DNA of 64,000 nt from Parabacteroides distasonis (GCA_015060925.1 SUXM01000002.1:1-64000); one strand, 5' to 3'. Counted from the stretch's first letter, positions 44,708-54,710 are shown. Program-made: numbers and translations. The notes: generated by a model from the sequence alone, not told the origin.

Positions 44708-46042
44708 TTATAAATTTCGTACACAAGCCTTAAACTGTTCCCCTCTATCCTCATAACTTTTGAAAAGGTCAAAACTTGCACAACAAGGAGAAAGCAAAAC
44801 TGTATCCCCTTTCTTTGCCAATTTATAAGCCTTGGCCACACATTCCTCCATTGAACGAGCATCTTCAATTACAGGCACTTTCCCATCAAAAAATGCATGC
44901 AACTTCGTATTATCAACCCCTAAAAAAATCAAAGAATGTACCTTTTCTTTCACGAGTTCTTCTATCTCTGAATAGTCATTCCCTTTATCTGTTCCTCCTA
45001 ATATCAAAACCAAAGGAGTCACCATACTCTGTAAAGCATACCAACAAGAATTCACATTGGTTGCTTTTGAATCGTTGATATAATCAACCCCTCGTACACG
45101 GGCTACCTTTTCCAAACGATGTTCGACACCTGTAAAATCCATCAAAGAAGCCCTAATCTTTTCATCACGAATATCAACCAACTTCGCAGCTATACTAGAA
45201 GCCAATGAATTATATAGATTATGTTTTCCTGACAACGCTAATAAATCATCTTCCATTGTAAATATTCCGTTTGAAGTTTCTATTCTTATTTCTTTATCTT
45301 TAACGTAACCTTTTAGACCATCTTCAAATGTCTCTGCAAAAGGATAGAGAGTTGCCTGTGGACAACGTTTAGCAATCTCACGGGCAATGATAGGATCATC
45401 ATTCCAATAGATAAAAGCATCTTCTGCTGTCTGATTCTGAATAATACGAAATTTTGCATCTACATAATTTTGCATTTTATAATCATAACGATCCATGTGA
45501 TCCGGCGTAATATTCAATAGTATTGCAACATCAGCTTTAAAATCATACATATTATCTAACTGGAAACTGCTTAACTCTATAACATAAACAGCATGAGGGT
45601 CTTCCGCAACTTGCAAAGCAAGGCTATTTCCTACATTGCCCGCCAAGCCTACATCTACACCTGCTTGCTTAAGTATATGATAAGTCAACATCGTTGTTGT
45701 TGTCTTCCCATTACTTCCGGTAATACAGATCATTTTTGAATTTGTAAATCGACCTGCAAATTCTATTTCCGAAATAATAGAAATACCCTTTTCCTTTATC
45801 TTTTTTATAATAGGAGCTTTATCGGGAATTCCCGGACTCTTAATGATTTCGTCTGCATTCAATATATCTGTTTCTGTATGTCGTTGCTCTTCCCAACAAA
45901 TACCATGGGAATCCAACAGCTCCTTATATACAGGTTTGATAGACGAAAAATCAGATACAAACACATCAAACCCTTTCGCTTTAGCCAACACTGCAGCTCC
46001 AGCTCCACTTTCTCCAGCGCCTAAAATAACAATCCTTTTCAT
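44708..46042 (-). CDS. murD: UDP-N-acetylmuramoylalanine--D-glutamate ligase
   Basis: A 444-residue Mur ligase from MKRIVILGAGESGAGAAVLAKAKGFDV; the frame opens 25 codons earlier, overlapping mraY, but that part is unlike MurD. The ATP loop is ITGSNGKTTTTML, the central domain has VIELSSFQLDNM and NITPDHMDRYDYK, and the C-terminal domain has GVEHRLEKVARVRGVDYINDSKATN and LSPCCASFDLFKSYEDRGEQF. It adds D-Glu. It lies 18 nt after mraY. Confidence 0.97.
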   Translation of the reverse strand: MKRIVILGAGESGAGAAVLAKAKGFDVFVSDFSSIKPVYKELLDSHGICWEEQRHTETDILNADEIIKSPGIPDKAPIIKKIKEKGISIISEIEFAGRFTNSKMICITGSNGKTTTTMLTYHILKQAGVDVGLAGNVGNSLALQVAEDPHAVYVIELSSFQLDNMYDFKADVAILLNITPDHMDRYDYKMQNYVDAKFRIIQNQTAEDAFIYWNDDPIIAREIAKRCPQATLYPFAETFEDGLKGYVKDKEIRIETSNGIFTMEDDLLALSGKHNLYNSLASSIAAKLVDIRDEKIRASLMDFTGVEHRLEKVARVRGVDYINDSKATNVNSCWYALQSMVTPLVLILGGTDKGNDYSEIEELVKEKVHSLIFLGVDNTKLHAFFDGKVPVIEDARSMEECVAKAYKLAKKGDTVLLSPCCASFDLFKSYEDRGEQFKACVRNL

Positions 46043-46059
46043 CTCTGAATCTATCTTTT

Positions 46060-47319
46060 TTATCGCATCTTTAGCGTAACAATCGTTATGACCGCTAAAA
46101 TAATACCTATTAACCAAAAACGAACTACAATCTTTGATTCGGGAACAACGTTATAAGGTTTCTGAATCAATGCTTGAATACCAGCCTTCCCTTGCTTTTG
46201 GAAATGATGGTGAAGAGGAGCCATTTTAAAGATCCGCCTCCCTTCTCCATATTTCTTTTTTGTATATTTAAAATAAAACGTCTGCATAAGGACAGATAAA
46301 TTTTCTACCAAGAAAATTCCACATAGGATAGGTATCAATAATTCTTTACGAATAATAATAGCAAAAACAGCAATAATTCCTCCCAAAGTCAAACTTCCGG
46401 TATCACCCATAAAGACCTGGGCAGGGAAAGCATTATACCATAAAAAGCCTATTGTTGCTCCAATAAAAGCCGAAGCAAAAACCACCAATTCTTCCGCTCC
46501 TGGAATAAACATTATATTTAAAAAAGAGGCGAACTCAAAATGGGAAGACATATAAGCCAAAATACCTAAAGCAACCCCTATAATAGCCGAGCTTCCAGCA
46601 GCCAACCCATCCAATCCATCTGTTAAATTCGCTCCATTGGAAACTGCTGTTACCACAAAGATTACCATTAAAACAAATACAATCCAAGCTAATTCTTCCT
46701 TATACTCGCCAGCCCAACTAACCAGTTGTGCATAATCAAAGTTGTTATTCTTTACAAACGGGATAGTAGTCTTTGTCGATTTCTGCTCAATGGTTTGGTA
46801 ACGAACCTCTTCTATAACATCCCCATGTCGAACTTCCATATTTTCTTTAATCACCACATCTGGACTCATAAAAAGAACCAAACCTACGATCAAACCTAAA
46901 CCGATTTGTCCAACAATCTTAAACTTTCCATGCATCCCCTCCTTATTCTTACGAAACACTTTTATATAATCATCCGCAAAGCCCAACACTCCTAACCATA
47001 TAGTTGTAACCAACATCAGAAGGACATAAATGTTCGTCAATTTTGCACAAAGCAAAGTAGGAATTAGAATCGCTATGATAATAATTATACCACCCATGGT
47101 GGGGGTTCCTTTCTTACTCATCTGTCCTTCCAATCCTAAATCACGAATTGTTTCACCAATCTGCAACAACTGTAATTTATCAATGATGCGACGCCCTATT
47201 GCTGTAGATATAAACAAAGAAAGGATCAAAGCCAATCCCGAACGGAATGAAACATATTTAAACATCCCAGCTCCAGGTATATCTATCTGGTCCAAATAAT
47301 TAAACAAATAATACAACAT
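46060..47319 (-). CDS. mraY: Phospho-N-acetylmuramoyl-pentapeptide-transferase
   Basis: A 419-residue membrane enzyme that makes lipid I from UDP-MurNAc-pentapeptide and undecaprenyl phosphate. [54 protein letters not shown] and [11 protein letters not shown] carry the catalytic Asp and His residues. Compared with E. coli MraY (360 residues) there is an extra loop of about 60 residues ([21 protein letters not shown] onwards), which I recall from other Bacteroidetes. Confidence 0.97.
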   Translation of the reverse strand: MLYYLFNYLDQIDIPGAGMFKYVSFRSGLALILSLFISTAIGRRIIDKLQLLQIGETIRDLGLEGQMSKKGTPTMGGIIIIIAILIPTLLCAKLTNIYVLLMLVTTIWLGVLGFADDYIKVFRKNKEGMHGKFKIVGQIGLGLIVGLVLFMSPDVVIKENMEVRHGDVIEEVRYQTIEQKSTKTTIPFVKNNNFDYAQLVSWAGEYKEELAWIVFVLMVIFVVTAVSNGANLTDGLDGLAAGSSAIIGVALGILAYMSSHFEFASFLNIMFIPGAEELVVFASAFIGATIGFLWYNAFPAQVFMGDTGSLTLGGIIAVFAIIIRKELLIPILCGIFLVENLSVLMQTFYFKYTKKKYGEGRRIFKMAPLHHHFQKQGKAGIQALIQKPYNVVPESKIVVRFWLIGIILAVITIVTLKMR

Positions 47320-47349
47320 AAATAAATCCTTTTCGTTGACTTCCTTTCA

Positions 47350-48819
47350 TCAACATTTAAATATATCCCTTAATATCTCCCTATCATCAAAATGATGTTT
47401 TATCCCTTTTATCTCTTGATAGTCCTCATGCCCTTTTCCTGCAACCAAAATCACATCTCCTTTCTGAGCTAACATTGTCGCAGTTTTAATAGCTTGTTTA
47501 CGATCTGTAATACAAATTGTATGCTCCATATCTGTAGGATTCAAACCTGCCACCATATCTCTAATGATATCATCAGGTTCTTCAAATCGAGGATTATCTG
47601 AGGTTAAAATCAATTGGTCACTTAATTTTGATGCCTCTTTTGCCATAATAGATCGTTTCCCTTTATCACGATTTCCTCCACATCCAACAACAGTTATTAC
47701 TCGTCCATTACCACCTAACACTTCATGAATACTATTCAACACATTAACCAATGCATCCGGAGTATGAGCATAATCAACGATTGCCGTATAACCCAGTGGA
47801 GATTGGATGGTTTGAAAACGTCCGGAAACAGATTGTAAATTACTTAAAACCAACAAGACTTCTTCAGGATCCTTTCCTAAAGCGACCGCAGTCCCATACA
47901 CCGCCAATAGATTATAAGCATTAAAACGTCCGACAAAACGTGTCATTATTTCGCGCCCATTGATTAGCATTTCAGTTCCTTCAAAATGGGATTCCAAAAT
48001 CTTACCTTTAAAATCAGCCAATGAACGTAAAGAATAGGTCAATCTTTTAGCCGACGTATTTTGCAACATTACCAAACCAGACTTGTCATCCATATTTGTA
48101 AGAGCAAAAGCAGAAGAGGGTAATTGGTCAAAGAACGTTTTTTTGGCTTTCAGATAATTATCAACAGTCTTATGGTAATCCAAATGGTCACGAGTCAAAT
48201 TGGTAAAAATGCCCCCATCAAATGACAAACCGCTGATACGTTTCTGATCCACAGAATGCGAGCTTACCTCCATAAATGCATATTCACAACCGGCCTCAAC
48301 CATTTGGGAAATTAGAGAATGAAGTGTTATTGGATCCGGTGTTGTATGATCAGTTGGGATAGCCTTGCCATCAATATAATTACAAACAGTAGATAATAAC
48401 CCCACTTTATGCCCCATTTTCCGAAACATCTCATATAAAAGAGTCGCAATAGTTGTCTTTCCATTAGTACCTGTCACACCTACTAAAACAATATTACCGG
48501 AAGGATTTTCATACCAATTAGACAATAACAACCCTAACGTCTCCGCAGAATCTTTCACTCGGATATAAGTCGGAATCTGTCCAGTACCATCTACTTCCTT
48601 ATCTGATAAAGGGATCTCTTCACAAACAATAACAGTAGCACCTTTCTCTATTGCACTTTGTATATAAGTATGTCCATCAACAGATACTCCACGTACTGCA
48701 ACAAACAAATGATTTCTCTCTATTTTTCGAGAATCTGATTGAATACTGGAAACTTCCACATCTGTACTTCCAGTAATTTCAAGTATATCTATTCCATGAA
48801 TAAGTTGTCTTAGTTCCAT
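47350..48819 (-). CDS. murE: UDP-N-acetylmuramoyl-tripeptide synthetase, meso-diaminopimelate type
   Basis: A 489-residue Mur ligase. The ATP loop is [14 protein letters not shown], followed by [16 protein letters not shown] and [12 protein letters not shown]. The DNPR motif in [14 protein letters not shown] marks specificity for meso-DAP rather than lysine, as expected for a Gram-negative wall. It starts 5 nt after ftsI. Confidence 0.97.
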   Translation of the reverse strand: MELRQLIHGIDILEITGSTDVEVSSIQSDSRKIERNHLFVAVRGVSVDGHTYIQSAIEKGATVIVCEEIPLSDKEVDGTGQIPTYIRVKDSAETLGLLLSNWYENPSGNIVLVGVTGTNGKTTIATLLYEMFRKMGHKVGLLSTVCNYIDGKAIPTDHTTPDPITLHSLISQMVEAGCEYAFMEVSSHSVDQKRISGLSFDGGIFTNLTRDHLDYHKTVDNYLKAKKTFFDQLPSSAFALTNMDDKSGLVMLQNTSAKRLTYSLRSLADFKGKILESHFEGTEMLINGREIMTRFVGRFNAYNLLAVYGTAVALGKDPEEVLLVLSNLQSVSGRFQTIQSPLGYTAIVDYAHTPDALVNVLNSIHEVLGGNGRVITVVGCGGNRDKGKRSIMAKEASKLSDQLILTSDNPRFEEPDDIIRDMVAGLNPTDMEHTICITDRKQAIKTATMLAQKGDVILVAGKGHEDYQEIKGIKHHFDDREILRDIFKC

Positions 48820-48824
48820 AATTC

Positions 48825-51026
48825 TTATTTCAATGTTAATGAAACAGTTTGTCCTTTTAATACACGCGTTCCCGGTGATACAGACTGTGAAGCTACACGT
48901 CCCACTCCATGCAAAGAGGTTCGTAAGCCTGCACTTTCCAAAAGATAAACAGCATCTTTACCCCCCATACCCACAACATTCGGGACAAGCCCATCACGCA
49001 TAAGCCTATCTTTCAAGACTATCTTCTGTAAACTATCATCTATCGCTGATGTAATCCAACGAGAACTTACCTCTTCAGAGTCAAAAGAAATATCCAATTC
49101 TGTTAAAACCTCGTCTAAAGCCTCTTTATCTCCAGCTTTTACTCTCGGTATCTTAACGGCCATTGAATCCACCTCCATTTGTTGAATATCCGAAAGCATG
49201 TGATTAGCATAAACTTTTTCTGCTATAGCTTTCACTACACCCCCAGACATCGTCCCCCCAGAAGGATAACCGTTACGAGGCTGACGAATCACCACTATAC
49301 AAGAATACTTAGGTGCATCTGCCGGGAAATATCCACAAAAAGCAACCTGGTGCCCTGCTTTTTTATAAACACCACCAGAAGCAATCTGTGCCGTACCCGT
49401 CTTTCCTGCAATACGAACCACATCTGAATGAACTGCACTTCCTGTTCCTTTTTCAACTACACCTAACAACATTTCTTTTATCATTGCCAAAGTCTGTTCA
49501 GAACAGATAGACTCCCGTACAACTTCGGTCGAAAAACTTTTTACCGTCTTTCCATTCTGCATAATCTCTTTGGTAAAAAGTGGACGAACCATTTTTCCAT
49601 TGTTTGCAATCGCATTATAAAAAGCCAAAGTATAAATAGGCGGGATCTGGGTTTCATAACCAAAAGACATCCAAGGCAAAGTGGTTTTCGACCAAGGAAG
49701 AATTGAATCATTCGGTCTACGAATCTTAGCACGACCGGCACCCGGTATCTCCAACCGGAGATCTTCCATCAACCCCAAACGTTCAAGTCCATCCCAATAT
49801 TTCTGTGGGTTCTTCTCATATCCCTTCAAAATAGTCTTGGCTACCCCAATATTAGAAGAATACCAAATCGACTGGGCTACCGAGATACGCTTATATCCAC
49901 CTTTATGTGCATTATGATCTGTCATCCTTGCCTTCTTATACATATAGACTCCATTCCCCGTATCTACAGTATCATCTGGAAGACAAACGCCATCCTCCAA
50001 TGCGACCATAATAGAGGCTGTTTTAAATGTGGAACCAGGTTCTGTCGCATCCGCCACCGCATGATTCATATCTTCTCCATAGACACCTTCACCGATCCGC
50101 CCCATGTTTGTTATCGCCTTTACTTCACCCGTTGCAACCTCCATCACTACCGCAGTTCCGGATGCAGCATCAATCTTCTTCAACATATCACGTAAAGATT
50201 TCTCTGTAATATCTTGAATACTAATATCTATCGTTGTACGGATATCCATACCTTCTGTGGGTTCAACCTCTACCACATTCGTCCATCCACCTCCCAAACG
50301 GCGGATTGACTTCAACCCTGCCACACCATGAAGCAAAGTATCATATTGGAGCTCCAATCCATTCTTCCCTTTTGTTAAGCCGGTCTTAGGATCTATATCC
50401 CGGAACGTATCACCTATTGTTCGCGAAGCTAAAGTTCCAAAAGGTTTCTCACGTTCCACCATTTCCCTCGTATAGAAACCACTCTTAAAAACACCTAAAC
50501 GCAAGAAAGGATATTTCTTTATCTCTTTTAAATCCGAATAAGACACCCTTCCTTTATATATAGGGAACTGCCGACTTTTCTTTTTGGCATTCAAACCACC
50601 CAACAAATAACTTTTATATCCTGCAGGAGAACGATCCTTAAATTTTCTTGAAAGATAAAAAGCCAACGAATCTATCCCATTCCGCTTACTATGCAGAAGC
50701 GTATCTTTACTATTCCACTTCTTTGAGCTTTGGGTAAAACAATCAGCCCTAAAGTCAATATATAAATAGTAACGAGGCACACTTGTTGCCATTAGCTTTC
50801 CATCCGAAGAATAGATATTCCCACGACTTGGATAAATCAAACGATCCGGCCTTTTCTGGCTCTCTGCCACTTTCAACCAAGATTCTTTTTCCACAAAAGC
50901 AGTATTACAAGCACGCACCAATATAGCTACGGCTACCATTCCCAGTAACAATACAAGAAAAAAGTAACAAAACACGATCCGGTTACTTTTTGGCGCAGTT
51001 TCTTTTGGCTCTATTTGCTCACTCAT
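48825..51026 (-). CDS. ftsI: Septal transpeptidase FtsI (class B PBP) with C-terminal PASTA domain
   Basis: A 733-residue class B penicillin-binding protein from [21 protein letters not shown]; a longer frame overlaps ftsL. One membrane helix lies at about residues 17-38. The PBP dimer domain is followed by the transpeptidase with SxxK in [11 protein letters not shown], SxN in WYSSNIG and KTG in IAGKTGTAQ. The last 60 residues ([35 protein letters not shown]) form a single PASTA domain, absent from E. coli FtsI. It pairs with FtsW to build septal wall. Confidence 0.95.
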   Translation of the reverse strand: MSEQIEPKETAPKSNRIVFCYFFLVLLLGMVAVAILVRACNTAFVEKESWLKVAESQKRPDRLIYPSRGNIYSSDGKLMATSVPRYYLYIDFRADCFTQSSKKWNSKDTLLHSKRNGIDSLAFYLSRKFKDRSPAGYKSYLLGGLNAKKKSRQFPIYKGRVSYSDLKEIKKYPFLRLGVFKSGFYTREMVEREKPFGTLASRTIGDTFRDIDPKTGLTKGKNGLELQYDTLLHGVAGLKSIRRLGGGWTNVVEVEPTEGMDIRTTIDISIQDITEKSLRDMLKKIDAASGTAVVMEVATGEVKAITNMGRIGEGVYGEDMNHAVADATEPGSTFKTASIMVALEDGVCLPDDTVDTGNGVYMYKKARMTDHNAHKGGYKRISVAQSIWYSSNIGVAKTILKGYEKNPQKYWDGLERLGLMEDLRLEIPGAGRAKIRRPNDSILPWSKTTLPWMSFGYETQIPPIYTLAFYNAIANNGKMVRPLFTKEIMQNGKTVKSFSTEVVRESICSEQTLAMIKEMLLGVVEKGTGSAVHSDVVRIAGKTGTAQIASGGVYKKAGHQVAFCGYFPADAPKYSCIVVIRQPRNGYPSGGTMSGGVVKAIAEKVYANHMLSDIQQMEVDSMAVKIPRVKAGDKEALDEVLTELDISFDSEEVSSRWITSAIDDSLQKIVLKDRLMRDGLVPNVVGMGGKDAVYLLESAGLRTSLHGVGRVASQSVSPGTRVLKGQTVSLTLK

Positions 51027-51027
51027 T

Positions 51028-51369
51028 TTATTTATATAATTCAAAAGGAGGATTTTTAGCAACCTCCAATTCTATTCCTTGTTCTTCGATTAATGACTCT
51101 ATCTGCGACTGGCGACTATTCCCTGTCAATTCAGAAGAAATGGACAACGCTTCAAAACGCACATCCCGCAATTGTTGCTGCAAACGATCTATTTCACGCA
51201 ACTTCTGCATACAAGTATAACGGTTCCCTATAAAAAAGAATACCAATATGACAAAAAGCACCACGAAACGAGTGTGCTTTATGATAAAATCTTCTTTCAA
51301 GATACCGCCACCCAAGACATACAAGACCGAGAAGCGATTCTCTTTCTTTTTTTTATGTTTACTATCCAT
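51028..51369 (-). CDS. FtsL-like cell division protein
   Basis: A 113-residue bitopic protein from MDSKHKKKKENRFSVLYVLGGG. A basic cytoplasmic N-terminus is followed by one membrane helix (about 35-52, FVVLFVILVFFFIGN) and a periplasmic coiled coil (KLREIDRLQQQLRDVRFEAL). The size, topology and position between rsmH and ftsI match FtsL, although the family is poorly conserved in sequence. The stop lies directly before the ftsI start. Confidence 0.8.
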   Translation of the reverse strand: MDSKHKKKKENRFSVLYVLGGGILKEDFIIKHTRFVVLFVILVFFFIGNRYTCMQKLREIDRLQQQLRDVRFEALSISSELTGNSRQSQIESLIEEQGIELEVAKNPPFELYK

Positions 51370-51376
51370 ATACCTT

Positions 51377-52294
51377 TTACAACTTTTCTGCAATCCGTAA
51401 CTTCGCACTTCTCGAACGCGGGTTTTGCTCTATTTCTTTATCTGTAGGCACAATCACCTTATTATTCACTAAACGGAACGGTGACTTTACGTTTCCATAA
51501 AAATCCTGTTCCATCTTCCCCTCAAAGTTCCCTGTTTTTAAGAAATTCTTAACCAAGCGATCCTCCAATGAATGATAAGTAATAACCACCAAACGACCTT
51601 CCGGCTTCAGCACTTGCAATGTTTGTTGTAACATTTCCTTCAAAGCACGCATTTCATCATTAACCTCAATTCGAAGCGCCTGGAAAGCTTGCGCCATAAA
51701 CTTCTTTTCCTTATCCTTAGCTACAAAAGGTTTTATCACCTCAAGAAAATCGGCAATCGTCTCAATTCTCTTATTTTCACGGGAACGAACCAATGTCGCA
51801 GCCAATTTCCGAGCAACCTTCAACTCCCCATACAGATAAAACAGGTCAGCCAACTGTTCCTCGGTATAAGTATTCAGCACATCAGCCGCAGTCCGTCCTG
51901 CCCGCGTATTCATCCTCATATCCAACAAACCATCAAAACGGAAAGAAAAACCACGCTCTTTATCATCAAAGTGGTGAGAAGAGACCCCCAAATCCGCCAA
52001 CAGCCCATCTATTTCCCCTTCCACGCGATGGTAACGCATAAAATTATACAAATAACGAAAATTGCTTCGGACAAATACAAAACGAGAATCGGCAGGGATA
52101 TTGTTTTCCGCGTCCGCATCTTGATCAAAACCAAAAAGCCTTCCATCCTCACTCAAACGGCCCAAAATCTCCCGCGAATGCCCTCCTCCACCAAAAGTCA
52201 CATCAACATAATTTCCGGAAGCTTGAATATTCAACCCATCCAAACTTTCATTAAGCATAACCGGCACATGATAACAACCCGCATTTTCTTCCAT
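51377..52294 (-). CDS. rsmH: 16S rRNA (cytosine1402-N4)-methyltransferase
   Basis: A 305-residue MraW/RsmH methyltransferase. YVDVTFGGGGHSREIL is the SAM-binding motif, with LLADLGVSSHHFDDKERGFSFRFDGLLDMRMN, FQALRIEVNDE and VVITYHSLEDRLVKNF as further signatures. It is the first gene of the dcw cluster here; mraZ, its usual upstream neighbour, is absent. Confidence 0.96.
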   Translation of the reverse strand: MEENAGCYHVPVMLNESLDGLNIQASGNYVDVTFGGGGHSREILGRLSEDGRLFGFDQDADAENNIPADSRFVFVRSNFRYLYNFMRYHRVEGEIDGLLADLGVSSHHFDDKERGFSFRFDGLLDMRMNTRAGRTAADVLNTYTEEQLADLFYLYGELKVARKLAATLVRSRENKRIETIADFLEVIKPFVAKDKEKKFMAQAFQALRIEVNDEMRALKEMLQQTLQVLKPEGRLVVITYHSLEDRLVKNFLKTGNFEGKMEQDFYGNVKSPFRLVNNKVIVPTDKEIEQNPRSRSAKLRIAEKL

Positions 52295-52561
52295 CCTTTT
52301 CGCCTCTCAATGATTAAACTTTTCCTTAAAACAAAGACACATAGTTAACTGATTAACATATATATCCCTATCAGAATGTAAAAGTACACATTTCCTTTTC
52401 TACAGACCAAGAAATATAAGAGAAAAGTAATAAAAAGTTTTCAACAGCTTCATTCACCAGACCTTCCCTCATATTTGGCTGGTTTTCTTATTATTTTAAC
52501 CTTTCTATCTTTTTAAAGAAAAATAAAATAAGACATGCTTGCCTAATCAGATTATTTAGAT

Positions 52562-52730
52562 TTACTTTGTCACATCAAAACAGGAAGATAGTTCTTTCGT
52601 ATACAATTTAAGCTTAAAAATAAGGAGAAGCCATTCTCCAACTATTGAAATATTTATGTTTTCTAACCAAAACGATAACTATGATGGGTCGGCGAGAGTT
52701 ATAGAATTAATCTATCTCTCGCCTTTTCTT
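52562..52730 (+). ncRNA. Candidate small RNA
   Basis: TTACTTTG (52562-52569) is one base off a -7 box. It is followed by a small hairpin GGAGAA/TTCTCC (52624-52629 with 52634-52639) and a strong one, GGCGAGAG/CTCTCGCC (52691-52698 with 52716-52723, extended inside by ATAGA/TCTAT), ending in TTTTCTTCTTTT. The transcript would be about 150 nt. The flanking genes are both on the minus strand, so this terminator serves neither of them. Confidence 0.4.
52691..52730 (+). terminator. Strong plus-strand terminator with no upstream gene
   Basis: 8-bp G+C-rich stem GGCGAGAG/CTCTCGCC with an inner 5-bp stem, followed by TTTTCTT. No plus-strand gene precedes it within several kilobases. Confidence 0.6.
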
Positions 52731-52778
52731 CTTTTAGGAAGTTTCAAAATAGATGAAACAACACCAAAAAAGACTCGG

Positions 52779-52828
52779 CAAAAAACAAAAATCGGATGCC
52801 TATAGACTTTCAACCCCATAAGCATCCG
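52779..52828 (-). terminator. birA terminator
   Basis: CGGATGC (52793-52799) pairs with GCATCCG (52822-52828). On the minus strand ATTTTTGTTTTTTG follows. Confidence 0.65.
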
Positions 52829-52857
52829 TCAAAAAACTTCTCAGCATGTAATTTTAC

Positions 52858-52872
52858 TTACATCGGATGTAA
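52858..52872. repeat. Second copy of the TTACATCGGATGTAA palindrome
   Basis: Identical 15-mer to that at 27799-27813, placed 18 nt beyond the end of birA. A degenerate half-site, TTACATC, lies inside the end of birA. Confidence 0.55.
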
Positions 52873-52889
52873 TCGAAAATAAGTCCGAA

Positions 52890-53648
52890 CTAATCTCCAC
52901 TTACATCAAATGCCACCTCTTTAAAAGCGTAACGCCTTAACTCTCCGGTTCTCAACTGCAAGATTAAATGTCCTGTTGGTTCGATAGAATAAACAACAGC
53001 TTCAAAAGTTCCATTCCTATCAGTATATCCATAATAACCATCCCCATGGAATAAGGCTTCCACATAAGCCGTCCGAATCTCATCTATCCGTTCTTGCAAC
53101 AGCAATGTATAATAATCAAAGAAGACATGCAGGAAATCCTCCAACAGTTCATCCCTTTTATATTTTTTGCCTGTTATCTGGAAAAGTGATACCGGATTAG
53201 GCGCATCGCTATGAAATTTCTCTTGATTCACATTCAGGCCAACACCGATTACCGAACGCGACATCCACTCTCCCATCAAATCATTTTCAATCAATATCCC
53301 GCAAATCTTTTGTTCATTCCAATAAATATCATTCGGCCATTTTACCCGAACCTCTTTTATATATCTCTCCAACACCTTCTTTACGCTTAATGATACGATT
53401 TGGGAAATCAGGAATTGCTGGTTAGCCGGGAGGAAATCAGGATACACAAGCAAACTAAATAGTAAGTTTTTCCCCTCTTCAGACTCCCAAAAATTTCCAG
53501 CCTGCCCTCTTCCGGCTGTTTGGAAATCTGTATATACCACACTGCCCTCCGGCAAGGATTTATCTTCCAATAAACTCCACAAATACCGGTTGGTCGAATC
53601 AATCTCTTTTAGTTCAAAAAACAAAGGTTTTTCAATCTCATCACTCAT
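52890..53648 (-). CDS. birA: Biotin--[acetyl-CoA-carboxylase] ligase
   Basis: A 252-residue biotin-protein ligase without the N-terminal helix-turn-helix repressor domain of E. coli BirA. The biotinyl-AMP site is GRGQAGNFWESEEGKNLLFSLL, with VRVKWPNDIYWNEQKICGILIEN and VIGVGLNVNQ following, and a short C-terminal SH3-like cap. It attaches biotin to carrier proteins of acyl-CoA carboxylases. It overlaps the YjbR-like gene by 8 nt. Confidence 0.95.
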   Translation of the reverse strand: MSDEIEKPLFFELKEIDSTNRYLWSLLEDKSLPEGSVVYTDFQTAGRGQAGNFWESEEGKNLLFSLLVYPDFLPANQQFLISQIVSLSVKKVLERYIKEVRVKWPNDIYWNEQKICGILIENDLMGEWMSRSVIGVGLNVNQEKFHSDAPNPVSLFQITGKKYKRDELLEDFLHVFFDYYTLLLQERIDEIRTAYVEALFHGDGYYGYTDRNGTFEAVVYSIEPTGHLILQLRTGELRRYAFKEVAFDVSGD

Positions 53649-54018
53649 TTTTATACATCTCCCTTATTTTCTTCGGTAATTTAGCGATCACCTCATGATA
53701 GGAATGAAGAATCCACCTCCTAATCTCCTCATCCGACATATCACGTTCCAAATAGATTGTATTCCAATACTTCTTATTAAAATGGAATGCTCCCTCCACT
53801 GCCGAATAACGGTCACGCAGTTCTTCCGTATAATCTGTGCTACATTTCAATGAGACATGTGGCTCGTCTGCATCTAAAGGCAAAAGCAAAAACATCTTAC
53901 CTTCTATTTTAAAAACCAAAGAGACCTCATCAAATGGGAAACATTCTGTGGCATTCCTTAATGACAAGCAATATTCACGTACCTCTTCTATATTCATACT
54001 CTTTTCCTCTTCACTCAT
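53641..54018 (-). CDS. MmcQ/YjbR family protein
   Basis: A 125-residue protein with the YjbR fold signatures MNIEEVREYCLSLRNATECFPFDEVSLVFKI, FLLLPLDADEPHVSLKC and HFNKKYWNTIYL. The first ATG touches the yraN stop directly (TGA then ATG); MNIEEVR seven codons in is an alternative. YjbR proteins have a CyaY-like DNA-binding fold of unknown role. It is probably co-transcribed with yraN and birA. Confidence 0.85.
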   Translation of the reverse strand: MSEEEKSMNIEEVREYCLSLRNATECFPFDEVSLVFKIEGKMFLLLPLDADEPHVSLKCSTDYTEELRDRYSAVEGAFHFNKKYWNTIYLERDMSDEEIRRWILHSYHEVIAKLPKKIREMYKNE

Positions 54019-54384
54019 TCAATGGCAAGGCGCATAAAACGCATCCTCTATATGTTCAATTTGAAACACACCGGCCTCTTTAACTATGGATATTATATCA
54101 AAACGGATAGGCAACCGGATATTAAAATAACGGATATAAGCATCAGCAGCGGCAACAATCCTTCGGATTTTCGCCCGGTTCACCGCCTCTACCGGCTCCT
54201 GCAAATAGTTTTCAGAACGGGTCTTTACCTCCACGACCACCAATTCTTCCTCTTTGATAGCCACAATATCCAATTCATAATGATGCCAATGCCAGTTGGT
54301 ATGCCTAATTTGATAGCCTTTTTTCTCCAAATAGGCACGGGCTGCCAATTCTCCATTCCTTCCGGTTTCATATCGCTCTGCCAT
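54019..54384 (-). CDS. YraN family (UPF0102) endonuclease-like protein
   Basis: A 121-residue protein with a restriction-endonuclease-like fold: GRNGELAARAYLEKKGYQIRHTNWHWHHYELDIVAIKEEELVVVEVKTRS gives the E-x-D-(x)n-ExK pattern of the UPF0102/YraN family. A role in DNA processing is suspected from the fold only. It is first in the yraN-yjbR-birA run; TATATTTG at 54435-54428 on the minus strand is its likely -7 box. Confidence 0.87.
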   Translation of the reverse strand: MAERYETGRNGELAARAYLEKKGYQIRHTNWHWHHYELDIVAIKEEELVVVEVKTRSENYLQEPVEAVNRAKIRRIVAAADAYIRYFNIRLPIRFDIISIVKEAGVFQIEHIEDAFYAPCH

Positions 54385-54427
54385 AACTTTAGCTATAAAC
54401 AGTTATTTCTCACCCATGTAATGCCTA

Positions 54428-54435
54428 CAAATATA
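54428..54435 (-). promoter_or_regulatory. yraN promoter -7 box
   Basis: On the minus strand this reads TATATTTG, 43 nt before the yraN ATG. Confidence 0.45.
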
Positions 54436-54467
54436 AAATTTTTCTTTTTTATTTGCATTATCCCTCT

Positions 54468-54475
54468 TACATTTG
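54468..54475 (+). promoter_or_regulatory. Promoter -7 box for the small gene and tadA
   Basis: TACATTTG ends 7 nt before the ATG at 54483, implying a leaderless or nearly leaderless message. A weaker alternative, TTTATTTG, lies about 20 nt upstream. Confidence 0.45.
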
Positions 54476-54482
54476 CATAATC

Positions 54483-54710
54483 ATGAAGCAGGAACGGAAA
54501 TACTCATCCTCGTGTCCCGAACACCCTCGTGTCCACAAGGTTACTTTTATGCTCAACGACGAAGAGCATAAAACTATCAAACGCTATCTTGCCAAATACA
54601 AAATAGCCAACAAATCTCGTTGGTATAGAGAAACTATTCTATCCCATATACTTAAAACTCTTGAAGAGGATTATCCCACACTCTTTAAAGAAACTGAAAT
54701 GAGAAGATGA
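54483..54710 (+). CDS. Small basic protein upstream of tadA, possibly ribbon-helix-helix-like
   Basis: A 75-residue, basic protein (MKQERKYSSSCPEHPRVHKVTFMLNDEEHKTI...). KVTFMLNDEEHKTIKRYLAKYKI looks like a beta strand followed by helices, as in ribbon-helix-helix proteins, and SRWYRETILSHILKTLEED continues as a helix. I do not recognise a named family. Its stop overlaps the tadA start (ATGA at 54707-54710), so translation is probably coupled. A longer frame from 54453 would include the promoter and is unlikely. Confidence 0.7.
   Translation: MKQERKYSSSCPEHPRVHKVTFMLNDEEHKTIKRYLAKYKIANKSRWYRETILSHILKTLEEDYPTLFKETEMRR

Larger units (their letters stand above)
52295..52889. other. Intergenic region between birA and rsmH
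   Basis: No protein gene of credible length is seen in these 595 bp, and in particular no mraZ. The region holds a structured stretch that may be a plus-strand small RNA (52562-52730), a minus-strand terminator for birA (52793-52828) and a copy of the TTACATCGGATGTAA palindrome (52858-52872). No clear TAnnTTTG box faces rsmH; TACTTTTA on the minus strand at 52386-52379 is the closest. Confidence 0.5.

Noticed and set aside
51689-52348. 219-codon open frame on the plus strand opposite rsmH
   Set aside because: It is the antisense of rsmH, with no domain, no promoter and unusual composition.
52656-52805. Small plus-strand open frame beginning MFSNQNDNYDG
   Set aside because: It reads through the strong hairpin at 52691-52723 and has no ribosome-binding signal or recognisable protein features; the RNA structure explains the region better.
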